NCBI RefSeq assembly: GCF_003946215.1
Contig: NZ_RHOW01000005.1
Coordinates: 1-64,000, forward strand
Direction of reading: 5' to 3'
Source of the DNA: Lapidilactobacillus mulanensis
GTDB taxonomy: Bacteria > Bacillota > Bacilli > Lactobacillales > Lactobacillaceae
DNA length: 64,000 bases
Shown: positions 10,701-19,160 of the stretch, piece after piece
Layout: each line of letters begins with the position of its first letter
How positions within the stretch are numbered: position 1 is the stretch's first letter
Notes under the pieces: model-generated
Told to the model about the DNA's origin: nothing
What the model saw: only the letters and a program-made list of their open reading frames with translations
Databases searched by the model: none
Position numbers and translations under genes: made by a program

Positions 10701-10815
10701 GTGTTCGCCATCACTGAAATCACTGCCTAAGTGACAATAACTAAAATCTTAAGGCCAAGATTTTAGTTATTGTCGACTTAGCCATTGATTTCAACCCGTG
10801 ATGGCTCACAACTTA
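10701..10815 (+). repeat. R2-family nested hairpin (R2a)
   Basis: Outer stem CCATCAC/GTGATGG, conserved joints TGAAATCA and GATTTCAACCC, then CTAAG/CTTAG and a perfect inner stem GACAATAACTAAAATCTT/AAGATTTTAGTTATTGTC closed by a short AAGGCC-type loop. The ends are GTGTTCG and CTCACAACTTA. It is nearly identical to R2d at 38.8 kb. It lies in the yvcK-whiA gap. Confidence 0.8.
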
Positions 10816-10818
10816 AAC

Positions 10819-10931
10819 GTGTTCGTAGCCATTGAAATTTCCGCTTAACTTGCGAGATGATGAAATCCAAAAAGCGGATTTTATCATCTCTCAGAGTTAA
10901 TGCTCAATTTCAACCCATGGCTACTCACAAC
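10819..10931 (+). repeat. R2-family nested hairpin (R2b)
   Basis: The outer stem GTAGCCATTG/CATGGCTAC and joints are identical to R2e, but the inner stem is GAGATGATGAAATCC/GGATTTTATCATCTC, different from that of R2e. The cap AATCCAAAAAGCGGATT follows the family pattern. The start of a spurious upstream extension of whiA falls inside this unit. Confidence 0.8.
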
Positions 10932-10937
10932 ACAATC

Positions 10938-10970
10938 GTGTTCGAGCTGACTGTCTGCTCTCACAACTTA
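10938..10970 (+). repeat. R2-family deletion remnant (R2c)
   Basis: A 33-base unit, GTGTTCGAGCTGACTGTCTGC joined to TCTCACAACTTA. It equals the two ends of R2f at 39.1 kb without the inner hairpin and right arm. The joint falls at a near-repeat GTCTGC/GTCAGC, as expected for a hairpin-mediated deletion. Confidence 0.7.
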
Positions 10971-10985
10971 GAAAGGATGTGCACA

Positions 10986-11930
10986 ATGGCATCTTATGCG
11001 AGTGATGTTAAGAAAGAGTTGACGCTCTTAGAGGTTCATCCTGCACATGCCCGTGCTGAATTGGCGGCTTTGTTGCGGATGAATGGGTCGCTGTCGATCG
11101 GTAATCATCAGTTTACGCTCAATGTGCAAACTGAAAATCCGGCGACGGCGCGGCGAATTTATTCGTTGATCAAGCTTGTTTATAAAGTCGAAGCTGAATT
11201 ATCTGTTCAGCGTAAAATGAAACTCAAAAAAAATAATCAATATATTGTGCGGATCAATCGTCAAGCGATGATGATTTTACAGGATTTGGATATTATGGGC
11301 GGTGATCAGTTGACGATCAATGCCCACATTCCCGGTTGGATCATGACCGATGATCAATTGAGCCGTTCTTATTTGCGCGGTGCGTTTTTGGCAGGGGGGA
11401 GTGTGAACAATCCTGAGACCAGTCGTTATCATCTGGAAATTTATTCTTTGTACGAGACGCACAATGCCGATATTTTGCAGTTAATGAATAATTTCGACTT
11501 GCACGCCAAAACTTCCGAACGGCGCAGCGGCTACATTAGTTACCTCAAGGAAGCGGAACGGATCGCCGATTTTTTGCAAGTGATCGGTGCGACGAATGCG
11601 ATGTTGAAGTTTGAAGATATTCGGATCGTTCGTGACATGCGCAATTCGGTCAATCGACTGGTTAATTGCGAGAATGCGAATATGAATAAGACCATCGATG
11701 CGGCAACGAAGCAAATTGAAAACATCAAGTATTTAGCCGGTACGATCGGGTTCGAATCGCTGCCACAGAAGCTGCGAGAAATTGCCGAGTTGCGGCTAAC
11801 TTACCCAGAAAAAACACTAGGTGAATTAGGCGTGCTCGTCCCCAGCGGCGCGATTTCCAAGTCAGGCATCAATCACCGCTTACGTAAATTAAACGAGATG
11901 GCTGAGAAAATGCAAGCCGAATCCGCTTAG
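10986..11930 (+). CDS. whiA: DNA-binding regulator WhiA
   Basis: 314-residue WhiA, with an N-terminal LAGLIDADG-like fold and a C-terminal helix-turn-helix ([18 protein letters not shown]...[12 protein letters not shown]). In B. subtilis it binds DNA and influences cell division and chromosome segregation. In actinomycetes it controls sporulation. The frame stays open upstream to 10857, but that part runs through R2 hairpins and lacks family similarity. ATG 10986 ([12 protein letters not shown]) has GAAAGGA upstream and gives the normal family length. A terminator follows. Confidence 0.95.
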   Translation: MASYASDVKKELTLLEVHPAHARAELAALLRMNGSLSIGNHQFTLNVQTENPATARRIYSLIKLVYKVEAELSVQRKMKLKKNNQYIVRINRQAMMILQDLDIMGGDQLTINAHIPGWIMTDDQLSRSYLRGAFLAGGSVNNPETSRYHLEIYSLYETHNADILQLMNNFDLHAKTSERRSGYISYLKEAERIADFLQVIGATNAMLKFEDIRIVRDMRNSVNRLVNCENANMNKTIDAATKQIENIKYLAGTIGFESLPQKLREIAELRLTYPEKTLGELGVLVPSGAISKSGINHRLRKLNEMAEKMQAESA

Positions 11931-11951
11931 AATTAAAAAAGCAACCCTTAA

Positions 11952-11986
11952 AATAACATCCATAGAAATTTGTGGATGTTATTTTT
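11952..11986 (+). terminator. Terminator after whiA
   Basis: AATAACATCCA pairs with TGTGGATGTT(A) around a short loop, followed by TTTTT. Confidence 0.85.
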
Positions 11987-12028
11987 ATATTCTAAAAGGC
12001 TAATAGATCAATGATGACGCTTACTGTA

Positions 12029-12092
12029 GTCAGAAATTGACCAGTAGTGGTTAATTTCTGACCACCACAACATGTGGTGTATGAAGTATAAT
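12029..12092. promoter_or_regulatory. Inverted repeats and promoter of WxL locus
   Basis: GTCAGAAATTGACCA (12029-12043) faces TGGTTAATTTCTGAC (12048-12062), 14 of 15 pairs. It is followed by a second palindrome, CACCACA-N3-TGTGGTG (12063-12079), and a perfect -10 box TATAAT (12087-12092) with no recognisable -35 at the expected place. A consensus -10, missing -35 and adjoining long palindrome suggest an activator-dependent promoter for the WxL operon. The regulator is not identifiable here. Confidence 0.55.
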
Positions 12093-12183
12093 CAAACCAG
12101 ATAAATAAAACGTTAACAGGTAATGTATTAATGGTTGGGGGACCTAATTACTTGTTCGTTCAGCATGACGGGGGAAGAAGTCA

Positions 12184-15100
12184 ATGACTCGCAGTAAAAT
12201 TTTTCGTGCGCTAGTTCAAACATTAGTTATCTTTATTTTGTTTACACTTTTTCCAGTGAATAGTGTTTCAGCCGCAGTTGCAAAACCCGGTAGTGTTCCA
12301 GCACCACCGGCATCGACGCTGAACATCAAAGACCAGTTTGTTATCAATCCCAGATTCGGTAATTCCGATTTCATGACCAATTATCAACAAGCAATTGTCG
12401 TTACACCAAGTAAATCGCAACAATCAGGTAGTATTTGGTCAAAGAATAAGATTGATCTTAACCAATCATTCACGTATAACACCTGGCATTACCTTGGCGA
12501 TAAGCAGGGATCAGTTGCGGATGGTATGGCTTTTGTTCTTCAAAATGATTCACGTGGGCAAAGCGCATATGGCTCGAAGGCTGGTGGGTTGGGCGTCTAT
12601 CCTTACGGTTGGATCAATAGCGGGAAGATCGATACCAACTATGTTCAAAATGCTTTAGCAATTGAAATGGATGATTGGTGGAATAACATTCCTGGTAAAG
12701 CCGATGATCTTTTTGATGTCGATATTCCTTGGACGACAGTGGATCCATCGTTAGTTGGTCATATTGCCGTTGTACAGCCACGTTTGGTTTCTTCGAACAA
12801 TTCGAAAGACCTGAAACATCTCCAGTATTTACTCGGAAATTTATCTTTTCCATTAGCGAATAACAAGTGGCGGAAGTTTTCAGTTTCTTGGATGCCAAAA
12901 ATAACTTACACAAATGGGATTCGTGTTTTAGGTGGCGATTTGACCTATACCTTCGGTGAACAGGTCGATGGGCAAGGTACTTATCCAACTCAAACCTTCC
13001 ACGTAGATAATGTGCAGACTTATTTCAAGAGTGATCATGTCTACTTTGGCTATACGGGTGCCACGGGTGCATATGCAACTTTTCAGGCTGTCAGTGTTGA
13101 CAAGCTTCCCCAAACGGCTGCACCGGTCACTTTAAACTTTGTGGAAAAAGGGACTAACATCGTTTTAACCACGCCAGTTACTATGAACGGGGAACTTGGC
13201 GAGGCTTGGGATGGTTCGACGCGTCGGCAAGATTGGATTCAAGTTAGCGGTGTCTGGTATCACTACACCGGTGAATACACGACGACGCCGACTGGTCAGC
13301 TGGATAAAGGGACGTTCGACGCAACTACGCGAACGATCACGTACCTCTATGAGAAAAAAGTGCCACCAGAAAATTATGTCCTGACTAAACAAGTTAAAAA
13401 TATGACGACGCCAGATCCTAATTACGCGACGACAACGACAGCTAATGTGGGCGACGTGGTCAGTTATGAAATGACTTACACCAACTTGACTGGCATTAGC
13501 AAGGGTCAAATCAAAGATACCTTAGATGCACGTCATGATTACGTTAAGAATTCGCTCCAAATCGCCACGCTTGATACTAACGGGGAATTTGTCACATTAC
13601 CGGATACGGGTTTTGTAACCAATAACCTGATTGATTTTCCTTATGATATTTTATCTGGTCAGAGTTTCAAAGTGCGTTTTCAAGCAACAGTCAATGATAA
13701 ATTAACGACGACTACTAATCCGCAAAGTATTCCGAACCAGGCCACAGTGATTCCGACAACTGGAACTTCGATCACCTCGAACACGACGACGATCAATCGG
13801 TTGATGCCAATGCCGGTTGAAGTTAATTTTCTTGAAGACGGAACTAATGCGGTTATTGCGGATCAGCAGAAGTTGACGGGTAAAATCGGGGCGGCGTGGA
13901 ATGCGGCGACTGATCGTCCGGAGTGGATTCAAAAAGATGGTAATTTATACCACTATATTGAAAAGTTCGATGCCGATACGGCGGATCAGAAAGATCAAGG
14001 CACTTTTTCGGGAACGCAGACTTATCACGTTAATTATTACTACCAAAAAATCGACGAGCCCGAAAAATTGGCGCTGACCAAAGAATTGAAGAACGAAAAA
14101 GAAACGGACGCGACGTGGACGACCACGACCACAGCCGACGTTGGTGACACGATCGATTACCAGTTGACTTACAAGAATATGACCGGGATTTATACTGGGA
14201 AGCTCAGCGACTTGTTAGATATTCGTCATGATTATGTTGCGGGTTCGCTACAGGTTTCTGGACCTAGTGATAACGGGACGTTCCGCGATTATGATGACAC
14301 CGAATTTCAAGCAGATCAGACGATTTCATTCCCGGAAGCAATTAAGTTAGGCGCTCAGTTCCAAATCCGTTTCAAAGCAACCGTGAACGATAAAACTGCG
14401 CCAGAAAATGCGCCGGCCACGATCGATAATCAGGCTACGATTAAACCGGCGACTGGTGATGAAATTACCTCGAATATCACGTCGATCACGCGCCAATCGC
14501 TTTCTGGCAAAATTATTTTCCGCTATGTCGATCGCCAATCTGAGATGAGTGATCCTACAACCGTCGCTAGTGAAGCAACCGTCGAGGGTCCAGTCGGAAC
14601 GCCGGTCAGTGAATTGTCAGCAGAAAATTACCGTCCTAAAACAGTTCCTGGTTGGGCGGTGGTTGATTACACAACCGACGGCGACTTGACGCAAGCAACC
14701 TATAGTCAAGCAGAAAAATATAATCCTGCAATCACTGCGGAGACGCAAATTATTACTTATCGATATGAACGCGCGATGATCGGACTGAGGACGGAAAAAA
14801 CGTGGAATTTCGGAACTTTTCCAGCGCAGAATATCGATAAAACGTATAATCTGCCCGCAGGCAAGTCCGAAACCGGTGAGTCGATTCCGCACGGCATCAC
14901 CATTGCGGACTATTACGGAATCGATGGCTGGACTTTGAACGTGCAACAAGAAGATCAGTTCAAATCAGAAGCCGATCCAACTAATGCTGATGCGAATTTA
15001 CAAGTTGCACACGAGCTCACGGATGCGCAATTGAATTTTAAAAATGGCACTTTCAAATCCACGACCTCACTCACCACAGATGATGATCTGGATCCGAGTT

Positions 15101-15435
15101 TTCCAACCGATGCAGATACAAGTGGTGCAACGACCAATGATACCGGCGTAGTTTTAAAAGACGCGTTTAGCTTAACACCAAAAGCCGAGGCAACGTCGAT
15201 CTTGACCATGCCTAAAGTCGGACACTATTTCGACGCGATAGAAAACGGCGTTGCCGATCCAGAAAATACGAAATACGATAATTCAGGTTATCATATTTGG
15301 CGTTATGAATTTGGCGAAAATGCAACCGCAAGTCAGAGCATTGGCTTGCATGTACCCGCAACAACTAAGCGCTACAAAACCGAGTATAAGTCAGTCTTAA
15401 CTTGGTCATTAATACTTGCTCCTGGGGGGGAATAA
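12184..15435 (+). CDS. Large secreted WxL protein with L-type lectin and MucBP-like domains
   Basis: 1083-residue surface protein. A signal peptide is followed by an L-type lectin-like domain (about 45-310; ADGMAFVLQND is typical), then two tandem pairs of a MucBP-like module and a DUF11-like module with ATVND and SNTTTINR-type ends, a third MucBP-like module (about 780-865), and a C-terminal WxL domain. Both WxL motifs are visible: GWTLNV near 917 and LTWSL near 1075. WxL domains bind peptidoglycan non-covalently, and the lectin part probably binds glycans. It is first in an operon with its presumed partners; the next gene starts two bases after its stop. Confidence 0.88.
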   Translation: MTRSKIFRALVQTLVIFILFTLFPVNSVSAAVAKPGSVPAPPASTLNIKDQFVINPRFGNSDFMTNYQQAIVVTPSKSQQSGSIWSKNKIDLNQSFTYNTWHYLGDKQGSVADGMAFVLQNDSRGQSAYGSKAGGLGVYPYGWINSGKIDTNYVQNALAIEMDDWWNNIPGKADDLFDVDIPWTTVDPSLVGHIAVVQPRLVSSNNSKDLKHLQYLLGNLSFPLANNKWRKFSVSWMPKITYTNGIRVLGGDLTYTFGEQVDGQGTYPTQTFHVDNVQTYFKSDHVYFGYTGATGAYATFQAVSVDKLPQTAAPVTLNFVEKGTNIVLTTPVTMNGELGEAWDGSTRRQDWIQVSGVWYHYTGEYTTTPTGQLDKGTFDATTRTITYLYEKKVPPENYVLTKQVKNMTTPDPNYATTTTANVGDVVSYEMTYTNLTGISKGQIKDTLDARHDYVKNSLQIATLDTNGEFVTLPDTGFVTNNLIDFPYDILSGQSFKVRFQATVNDKLTTTTNPQSIPNQATVIPTTGTSITSNTTTINRLMPMPVEVNFLEDGTNAVIADQQKLTGKIGAAWNAATDRPEWIQKDGNLYHYIEKFDADTADQKDQGTFSGTQTYHVNYYYQKIDEPEKLALTKELKNEKETDATWTTTTTADVGDTIDYQLTYKNMTGIYTGKLSDLLDIRHDYVAGSLQVSGPSDNGTFRDYDDTEFQADQTISFPEAIKLGAQFQIRFKATVNDKTAPENAPATIDNQATIKPATGDEITSNITSITRQSLSGKIIFRYVDRQSEMSDPTTVASEATVEGPVGTPVSELSAENYRPKTVPGWAVVDYTTDGDLTQATYSQAEKYNPAITAETQIITYRYERAMIGLRTEKTWNFGTFPAQNIDKTYNLPAGKSETGESIPHGITIADYYGIDGWTLNVQQEDQFKSEADPTNADANLQVAHELTDAQLNFKNGTFKSTTSLTTDDDLDPSFPTDADTSGATTNDTGVVLKDAFSLTPKAEATSILTMPKVGHYFDAIENGVADPENTKYDNSGYHIWRYEFGENATASQSIGLHVPATTKRYKTEYKSVLTWSLILAPGGE

Positions 15436-15437
15436 TT

Positions 15438-16475
15438 ATGATGGAGAAACGCGTATTCAGTTGGATGATCGGTCTCAGCCTATTTCTGGGAATTATTCTC
15501 GGTCAACAAACAATTGTGCATGCAGATGTGCAAACGCAAACTGCTGATTTTGAAATTCAACCGATTTTACCGGAGGAACAGGTCAATGCCAGCCTTAATT
15601 ATTTCGATTTACTTTTGAAACCGGACAGCACTCGTGTGATTCAGATGCGGATCCAGAATTTTTCCAACAAGAAAATTACGGTTGAAAGTTCCCTGCGTAA
15701 TGCTTATACGCAAATGGGTGGCAATATCGATTTCACTACAGATAGTTCGTTGCTCGACAAGAGTTTAAAAACATCATTCACGCAAATTGCCACGCTGACT
15801 AAGGGTGATCAAAAGATTGTTCTGAAAGCTGGCGAGACGAAGATGTTGTCGACGACGATCAAAATGCCCAAAGCCGGCTACAAAGGTATGATTTATGGCG
15901 ACTGGCATTTTCTCGAACGGTTGAAACCAGATACAAAAACAACCGCCACGACCAGTAATTATTCCTACTCTGTGGGGGTGGTTCTGCGCGGGACAGATTA
16001 TGAAGTTTATCCCAAGCTGAGTTATGGCGAAACGGCACCAATTCTATATCGACGTCATCCAGCTATGGGAATTAAACTGCGCAACACACAGCCCATGGCA
16101 ATTACGAAGGCGAGTGTGGACGCGACGATTCTGCAAAAAGGATTCAATGGTTCCAAACACGTTTACAAAGCAACTAATCTCAGCATCGCACCCAATTCTT
16201 TGTTGAACATTCCGATTTCTTGGAGTTACGATGCCTTGAAGCCAGGCGATTATGAGATTCAGGTGAAAGTCAAAGGCCTCACTTTTTTCAACAAGTTTCC
16301 GCACACTTGGCAGTTCAACAAGAAGTTTACCGTTGCCGATAGCGCTGTGAAAACAATCAACGAACAAGCCATGCAAAAACCGATCAATCATTGGTTTTAC
16401 GGGGCAATTGTCAGTGGCGCCTTGTTGGCGATCTCGAGTGGCTTTCTCGTTTACGTCGTGAGGTTGAAGCACTAA
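15438..16475 (+). CDS. WxL-interacting protein (DUF916/DUF3324)
   Basis: About 345 residues. The order is signal peptide, DUF916-type beta domain (FEIQPILPEEQ...YFDLLLKPDS), DUF3324-type domain, and a C-terminal transmembrane helix (YGAIVSGALLAISSGFLVYVV) with a short basic tail. In enterococci such proteins bind WxL-domain proteins at the cell surface and also peptidoglycan. The frame is open upstream to 15402, but ATG 15438 follows a GGGGGGG ribosome binding site and starts the signal peptide (MMEKRVFSWM). The stop overlaps the next start by one base. Confidence 0.9.
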   Translation: MMEKRVFSWMIGLSLFLGIILGQQTIVHADVQTQTADFEIQPILPEEQVNASLNYFDLLLKPDSTRVIQMRIQNFSNKKITVESSLRNAYTQMGGNIDFTTDSSLLDKSLKTSFTQIATLTKGDQKIVLKAGETKMLSTTIKMPKAGYKGMIYGDWHFLERLKPDTKTTATTSNYSYSVGVVLRGTDYEVYPKLSYGETAPILYRRHPAMGIKLRNTQPMAITKASVDATILQKGFNGSKHVYKATNLSIAPNSLLNIPISWSYDALKPGDYEIQVKVKGLTFFNKFPHTWQFNKKFTVADSAVKTINEQAMQKPINHWFYGAIVSGALLAISSGFLVYVVRLKH

Positions 16476-17506
16476 TGCGTTGGCTAACTAGAATGCTCGC
16501 CGTTGGTAGTCTCAGCTTGTTTCTAGCAACGACGAGCAAGGTCAACGCCGCAACGGATGCGACTTCTGAAGCAGCAACTTTCACGATTCGACCGCAACTG
16601 CCAACGGATAATATTGGCGGCTCATCACTAGGTTATTTCAATCTCCAACTTAAAGCTGGTCAGGTACGCAGTGAAAGTATTCAAATTTATAATCCGACCA
16701 AACAAACGATCACCGTTGAATTAGCAGTTGTGAATGGTCAAACCGAAACAGATGGCCGTATCAGCTATCAACCACTCACCAAAACGAATCGGCAATTATT
16801 ACCACAGCCAGGTAGCTCATATGTTTCGATTCCGGAATCTGTGAAAATTGCCGCAGGTCAAGCCGAGAATGTGCCGATTAATATTCATACCAAGAAGCAG
16901 TTGTTCGCTGGCACCAAGCTAGCCGCAATTAACATTTATTCCGCAGCAGATACTAGCATAGGCGCAGTCGAGAATCGATTCGTCTATACGGTTGGTTTGG
17001 TTTTAAACGGGAAAAAGTTGGTTCCGGCAAACTTGCAGCAACTCGCACTGACGAAAGTCACGCTGGTCCAGAAAAAGAAATTACCGAGATCATTTGAATT
17101 CAGAGTTGTCAATGCTGATCCACTATTGATCGAGGATGGCCAAGCACAATTAAAATTACGACATCAATTATTTGGTTTCTTAAATTATCAAGTCACTAAA
17201 AAATCACTGAAAATTGCGCCAGACTCATCTTTCAAATTGAATTGGGATCTGTCAGGTTATCGGTTGACTAGTGGCTATCATCAATTGACGTTTAATTTTA
17301 AGACAAATGATTATCGCGAGCAGCGGGTACGCTATCTCTTGGTCAAACAAGGAAAAGCTCAACTCGTTTCGAAGAAGCAATATCAGCAACACCAACAAGT
17401 GAGTTTAATTCTCGCAGGTGCCATTACGGTGGCCTTAATTGCCTGCATCATCACACTGATCAAGCATTATCAGCACAAGAAGAAGGAAGTCGATCATGAT
17501 GAATAA
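16475..17506 (+). CDS. Second WxL-interacting protein (DUF916/DUF3324)
   Basis: 343-residue paralogue of the preceding protein: signal peptide (MRWLTRMLAVGSLSLFLATT), FTIRPQLPTDN...YFNLQLKAGQ matching the DUF916 start of its neighbour, a DUF3324-type region and a C-terminal membrane helix (VSLILAGAITVALIACIITLI) followed by HKKKEVDHDE. ATG 16475 overlaps the previous stop by one base, with GAGG at about 16460. The longer upstream frame is only overlap with the previous gene. Two such proteins beside two WxL proteins suggest a one-to-one or combinatorial pairing. Confidence 0.88.
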   Translation: MRWLTRMLAVGSLSLFLATTSKVNAATDATSEAATFTIRPQLPTDNIGGSSLGYFNLQLKAGQVRSESIQIYNPTKQTITVELAVVNGQTETDGRISYQPLTKTNRQLLPQPGSSYVSIPESVKIAAGQAENVPINIHTKKQLFAGTKLAAINIYSAADTSIGAVENRFVYTVGLVLNGKKLVPANLQQLALTKVTLVQKKKLPRSFEFRVVNADPLLIEDGQAQLKLRHQLFGFLNYQVTKKSLKIAPDSSFKLNWDLSGYRLTSGYHQLTFNFKTNDYREQRVRYLLVKQGKAQLVSKKQYQQHQQVSLILAGAITVALIACIITLIKHYQHKKKEVDHDE

Positions 17507-17618
17507 ACTGATTCAGAAATTCGGATACAAGCGAGTGAAATGGGGCGTCATCGGCATTACCAGTTGCCTAGCCATTATCTTCGCGATCACGATAGTTTTT
17601 ACCATTCTCACGTATTAG
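17496..17618 (+). CDS. 40-residue membrane microprotein of the WxL locus
   Basis: A short frame starts inside the last codons of the preceding gene (ATG 17496, or ATG 17499) and ends at TAG 17618. The product begins MMNKLIQKFGYKRVKWGV, a basic amphipathic segment, followed by one hydrophobic helix (IGITSCLAIIFAITIVFTIL). GAAGGAAG at 17481-17488 is a good ribosome binding site. The overlap implies coupled translation. The function is unknown; it may assist the membrane-anchored WxL-interacting proteins. I do not recognise a family. Confidence 0.65.
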   Translation: MMNKLIQKFGYKRVKWGVIGITSCLAIIFAITIVFTILTY

Positions 17619-17755
17619 GATTTCAATACTTTCAAGACGATCAATATGTAATTGATCGCCAGACGCACTACCCATCACTATTGTATAACCAGCTTACGAA
17701 CGTAGGCGAGTTATAAAAAACGCGCTTGTGCGCAAAATTAAGGGAGGAATTTCTT

Positions 17756-18649
17756 ATGAAATTCGGGAGATTAACAGGAACACTGCTTGCGGGGGCAACA
17801 GTATTATCAGCATTAGCAATGGCGCCAATTGGGGCATCATTTGCGGCCACGCAAGAAGGCAATGCAGAAGCAAACGGTGGAGTTGCATTACCACAGACAG
17901 ACAACACTACTGTCGGTATTTCGTTTGGTGATAACAGTTCTAACGGTAATACTGGGTACCTTCGTCTACAAATGGTCCCTCACGTTTTAGATTTTGGTAA
18001 CCATGAACAATTTTATGCTAAGTATCCTATTTTCATGGCTGATGGTAAGAATATGAGCAAGGATGACAACAATCGTCACCCTAACTATGAAGGTGGCGAC
18101 ACCAACCAAACTGCTATTCTGAATACGTCAGATACACAATTGACTAAGGTTGCAGGTAAAGCTTGGGCAACAGTTGTTGATAAACAAGCCACTCGAATCC
18201 AAGATCCAGACGATGATAAGAACACTTCAGAACCTGGTTCTTGGACATTGAGTGTTAAAGCTGACGATTCATTACAGAAACAAACAGACCAAGGTAATAA
18301 CGCAGGCGTTCCTATTAACGATGCGGTTTTATCGTTTGACAAGACTGCATACGGTCGTACACAAGATATCTTTGCGTTAACAGCAGAAGAACAAGATCAA
18401 GGTTACGATGCTTCAATCGGTACCTCTGATAGAGATGTTACAGCAATTTCAACTAAAATAGTATTACCATTGTCATCAACAGATGTTTATCATACTGTTG
18501 CAACAGCAGGAGATGGTTACGGTAAGGGTGCTAACGTCTTTGGCTGGAACAAGACAGATATTCAATTAACTTTACCAACGACAGCCGTTGTCGAAAATGC
18601 AATTTACACAACGACATTGACTTGGCAATTATCAACAGGTATTAAATAG
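17756..18649 (+). CDS. Small WxL-domain surface protein
   Basis: 297 residues. The order is signal peptide cleaved near SFAATQ, acidic spacer, then a WxL domain occupying most of the protein, with LRLQMVPHVLDFGNHE, a first motif GSWTLSV, and the terminal motif LTWQLSTGIK. Such small WxL proteins attach to peptidoglycan and are the usual companions of DUF916/DUF3324 proteins. ATG 17756 lies behind AAGGGAGGAA. The frame is open upstream to 17726 without a ribosome binding site. The 137-base gap after the microprotein may hold a separate promoter. Confidence 0.9.
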   Translation: MKFGRLTGTLLAGATVLSALAMAPIGASFAATQEGNAEANGGVALPQTDNTTVGISFGDNSSNGNTGYLRLQMVPHVLDFGNHEQFYAKYPIFMADGKNMSKDDNNRHPNYEGGDTNQTAILNTSDTQLTKVAGKAWATVVDKQATRIQDPDDDKNTSEPGSWTLSVKADDSLQKQTDQGNNAGVPINDAVLSFDKTAYGRTQDIFALTAEEQDQGYDASIGTSDRDVTAISTKIVLPLSSTDVYHTVATAGDGYGKGANVFGWNKTDIQLTLPTTAVVENAIYTTTLTWQLSTGIK

Positions 18650-18650
18650 T

Positions 18651-18697
18651 CTAGGCTCTCCAAACACATCAAATCCCCCTTTGATGTGGTAGCCTAG
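18651..18697 (+). other. Long 3' hairpin after small WxL gene
   Basis: CTAGGCT (18651-18657) pairs with AGCCTAG (18691-18697), and CACATCAAA pairs with TTTGATGTG inside. No T tract follows, so this is more likely an mRNA 3'-stabilising hairpin than the terminator, which lies 40 bases downstream. Confidence 0.5.
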
Positions 18698-18734
18698 AAA
18701 TATTTAAGGGACTCACAAATAAAAAACTAACCCA

Positions 18735-18771
18735 AAAGAGACCAGACATGAATTTCATGCCTGGTCTCTTT
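18735..18771 (+). terminator. Terminator of WxL locus
   Basis: AAAGAGACCAG pairs with CTGGTCTCTTT, with an inner CATGAA/TTCATG stem. The flanks are A-rich and T-rich, so it may work in both directions. Confidence 0.75.
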
Positions 18772-18865
18772 ACGTGGTCGGTTGAATTAATTGGTTAAGA
18801 TATTGATTCGCTAGCTATTTTGCTCTTGCTATTTGTCGTAGTTTTCGATAAACTAGTAATGTTAT

Positions 18866-18937
18866 GGGCCCTTAGTGTAATGGATCGCACGTAAGATTCC
18901 GGTTCTTGAAATCTCGGTTCGACTCCGAGGGGGCCCA
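18866..18937 (+). tRNA. tRNA-Arg (anticodon CCG)
   Basis: 72-nt cloverleaf. The acceptor stem GGGCCCT pairs with GGGGCCC (last pair T-G) and the discriminator is A. The anticodon stem TAAGA/TCTTG encloses loop TTCCGGT, so the anticodon is CCG, reading the arginine codon CGG. The T-arm is CTCGG-TTCGACT-CCGAG. The CCA end is not encoded. A short T run follows. Confidence 0.93.
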
Positions 18938-19160
18938 TTTTTGTATAGAAAGCTAGTGATCAATCGATGTGAAGAACGTCGTGGTTGCTAGCTTTTTTAT
19001 TTTCCGACAAAATAAAAGAAATGATGATCAGTCTAACTGGGTCTATTTTTCACCAGAGACTGATGTGAAAATCCATCCTTTGACCTATGACTTATCACGC
19101 CGAACCGTCCATAATGAACTATGTAATCAACAGATGTGAAGACCAATGGAGGTTAATAAC

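Noticed and set aside
10701-10970. R2 units as retron msr/msd or diversity-generating template repeats
   Set aside because: No reverse transcriptase gene occurs in the window, and the differences are paired stem changes rather than adenine-specific ones. An enzyme encoded elsewhere cannot be excluded.
10857-10985. N-terminal extension of whiA by 43 codons
   Set aside because: It runs through R2 hairpins, lacks family similarity and would give an overlong WhiA. ATG 10986 has a good ribosome binding site.
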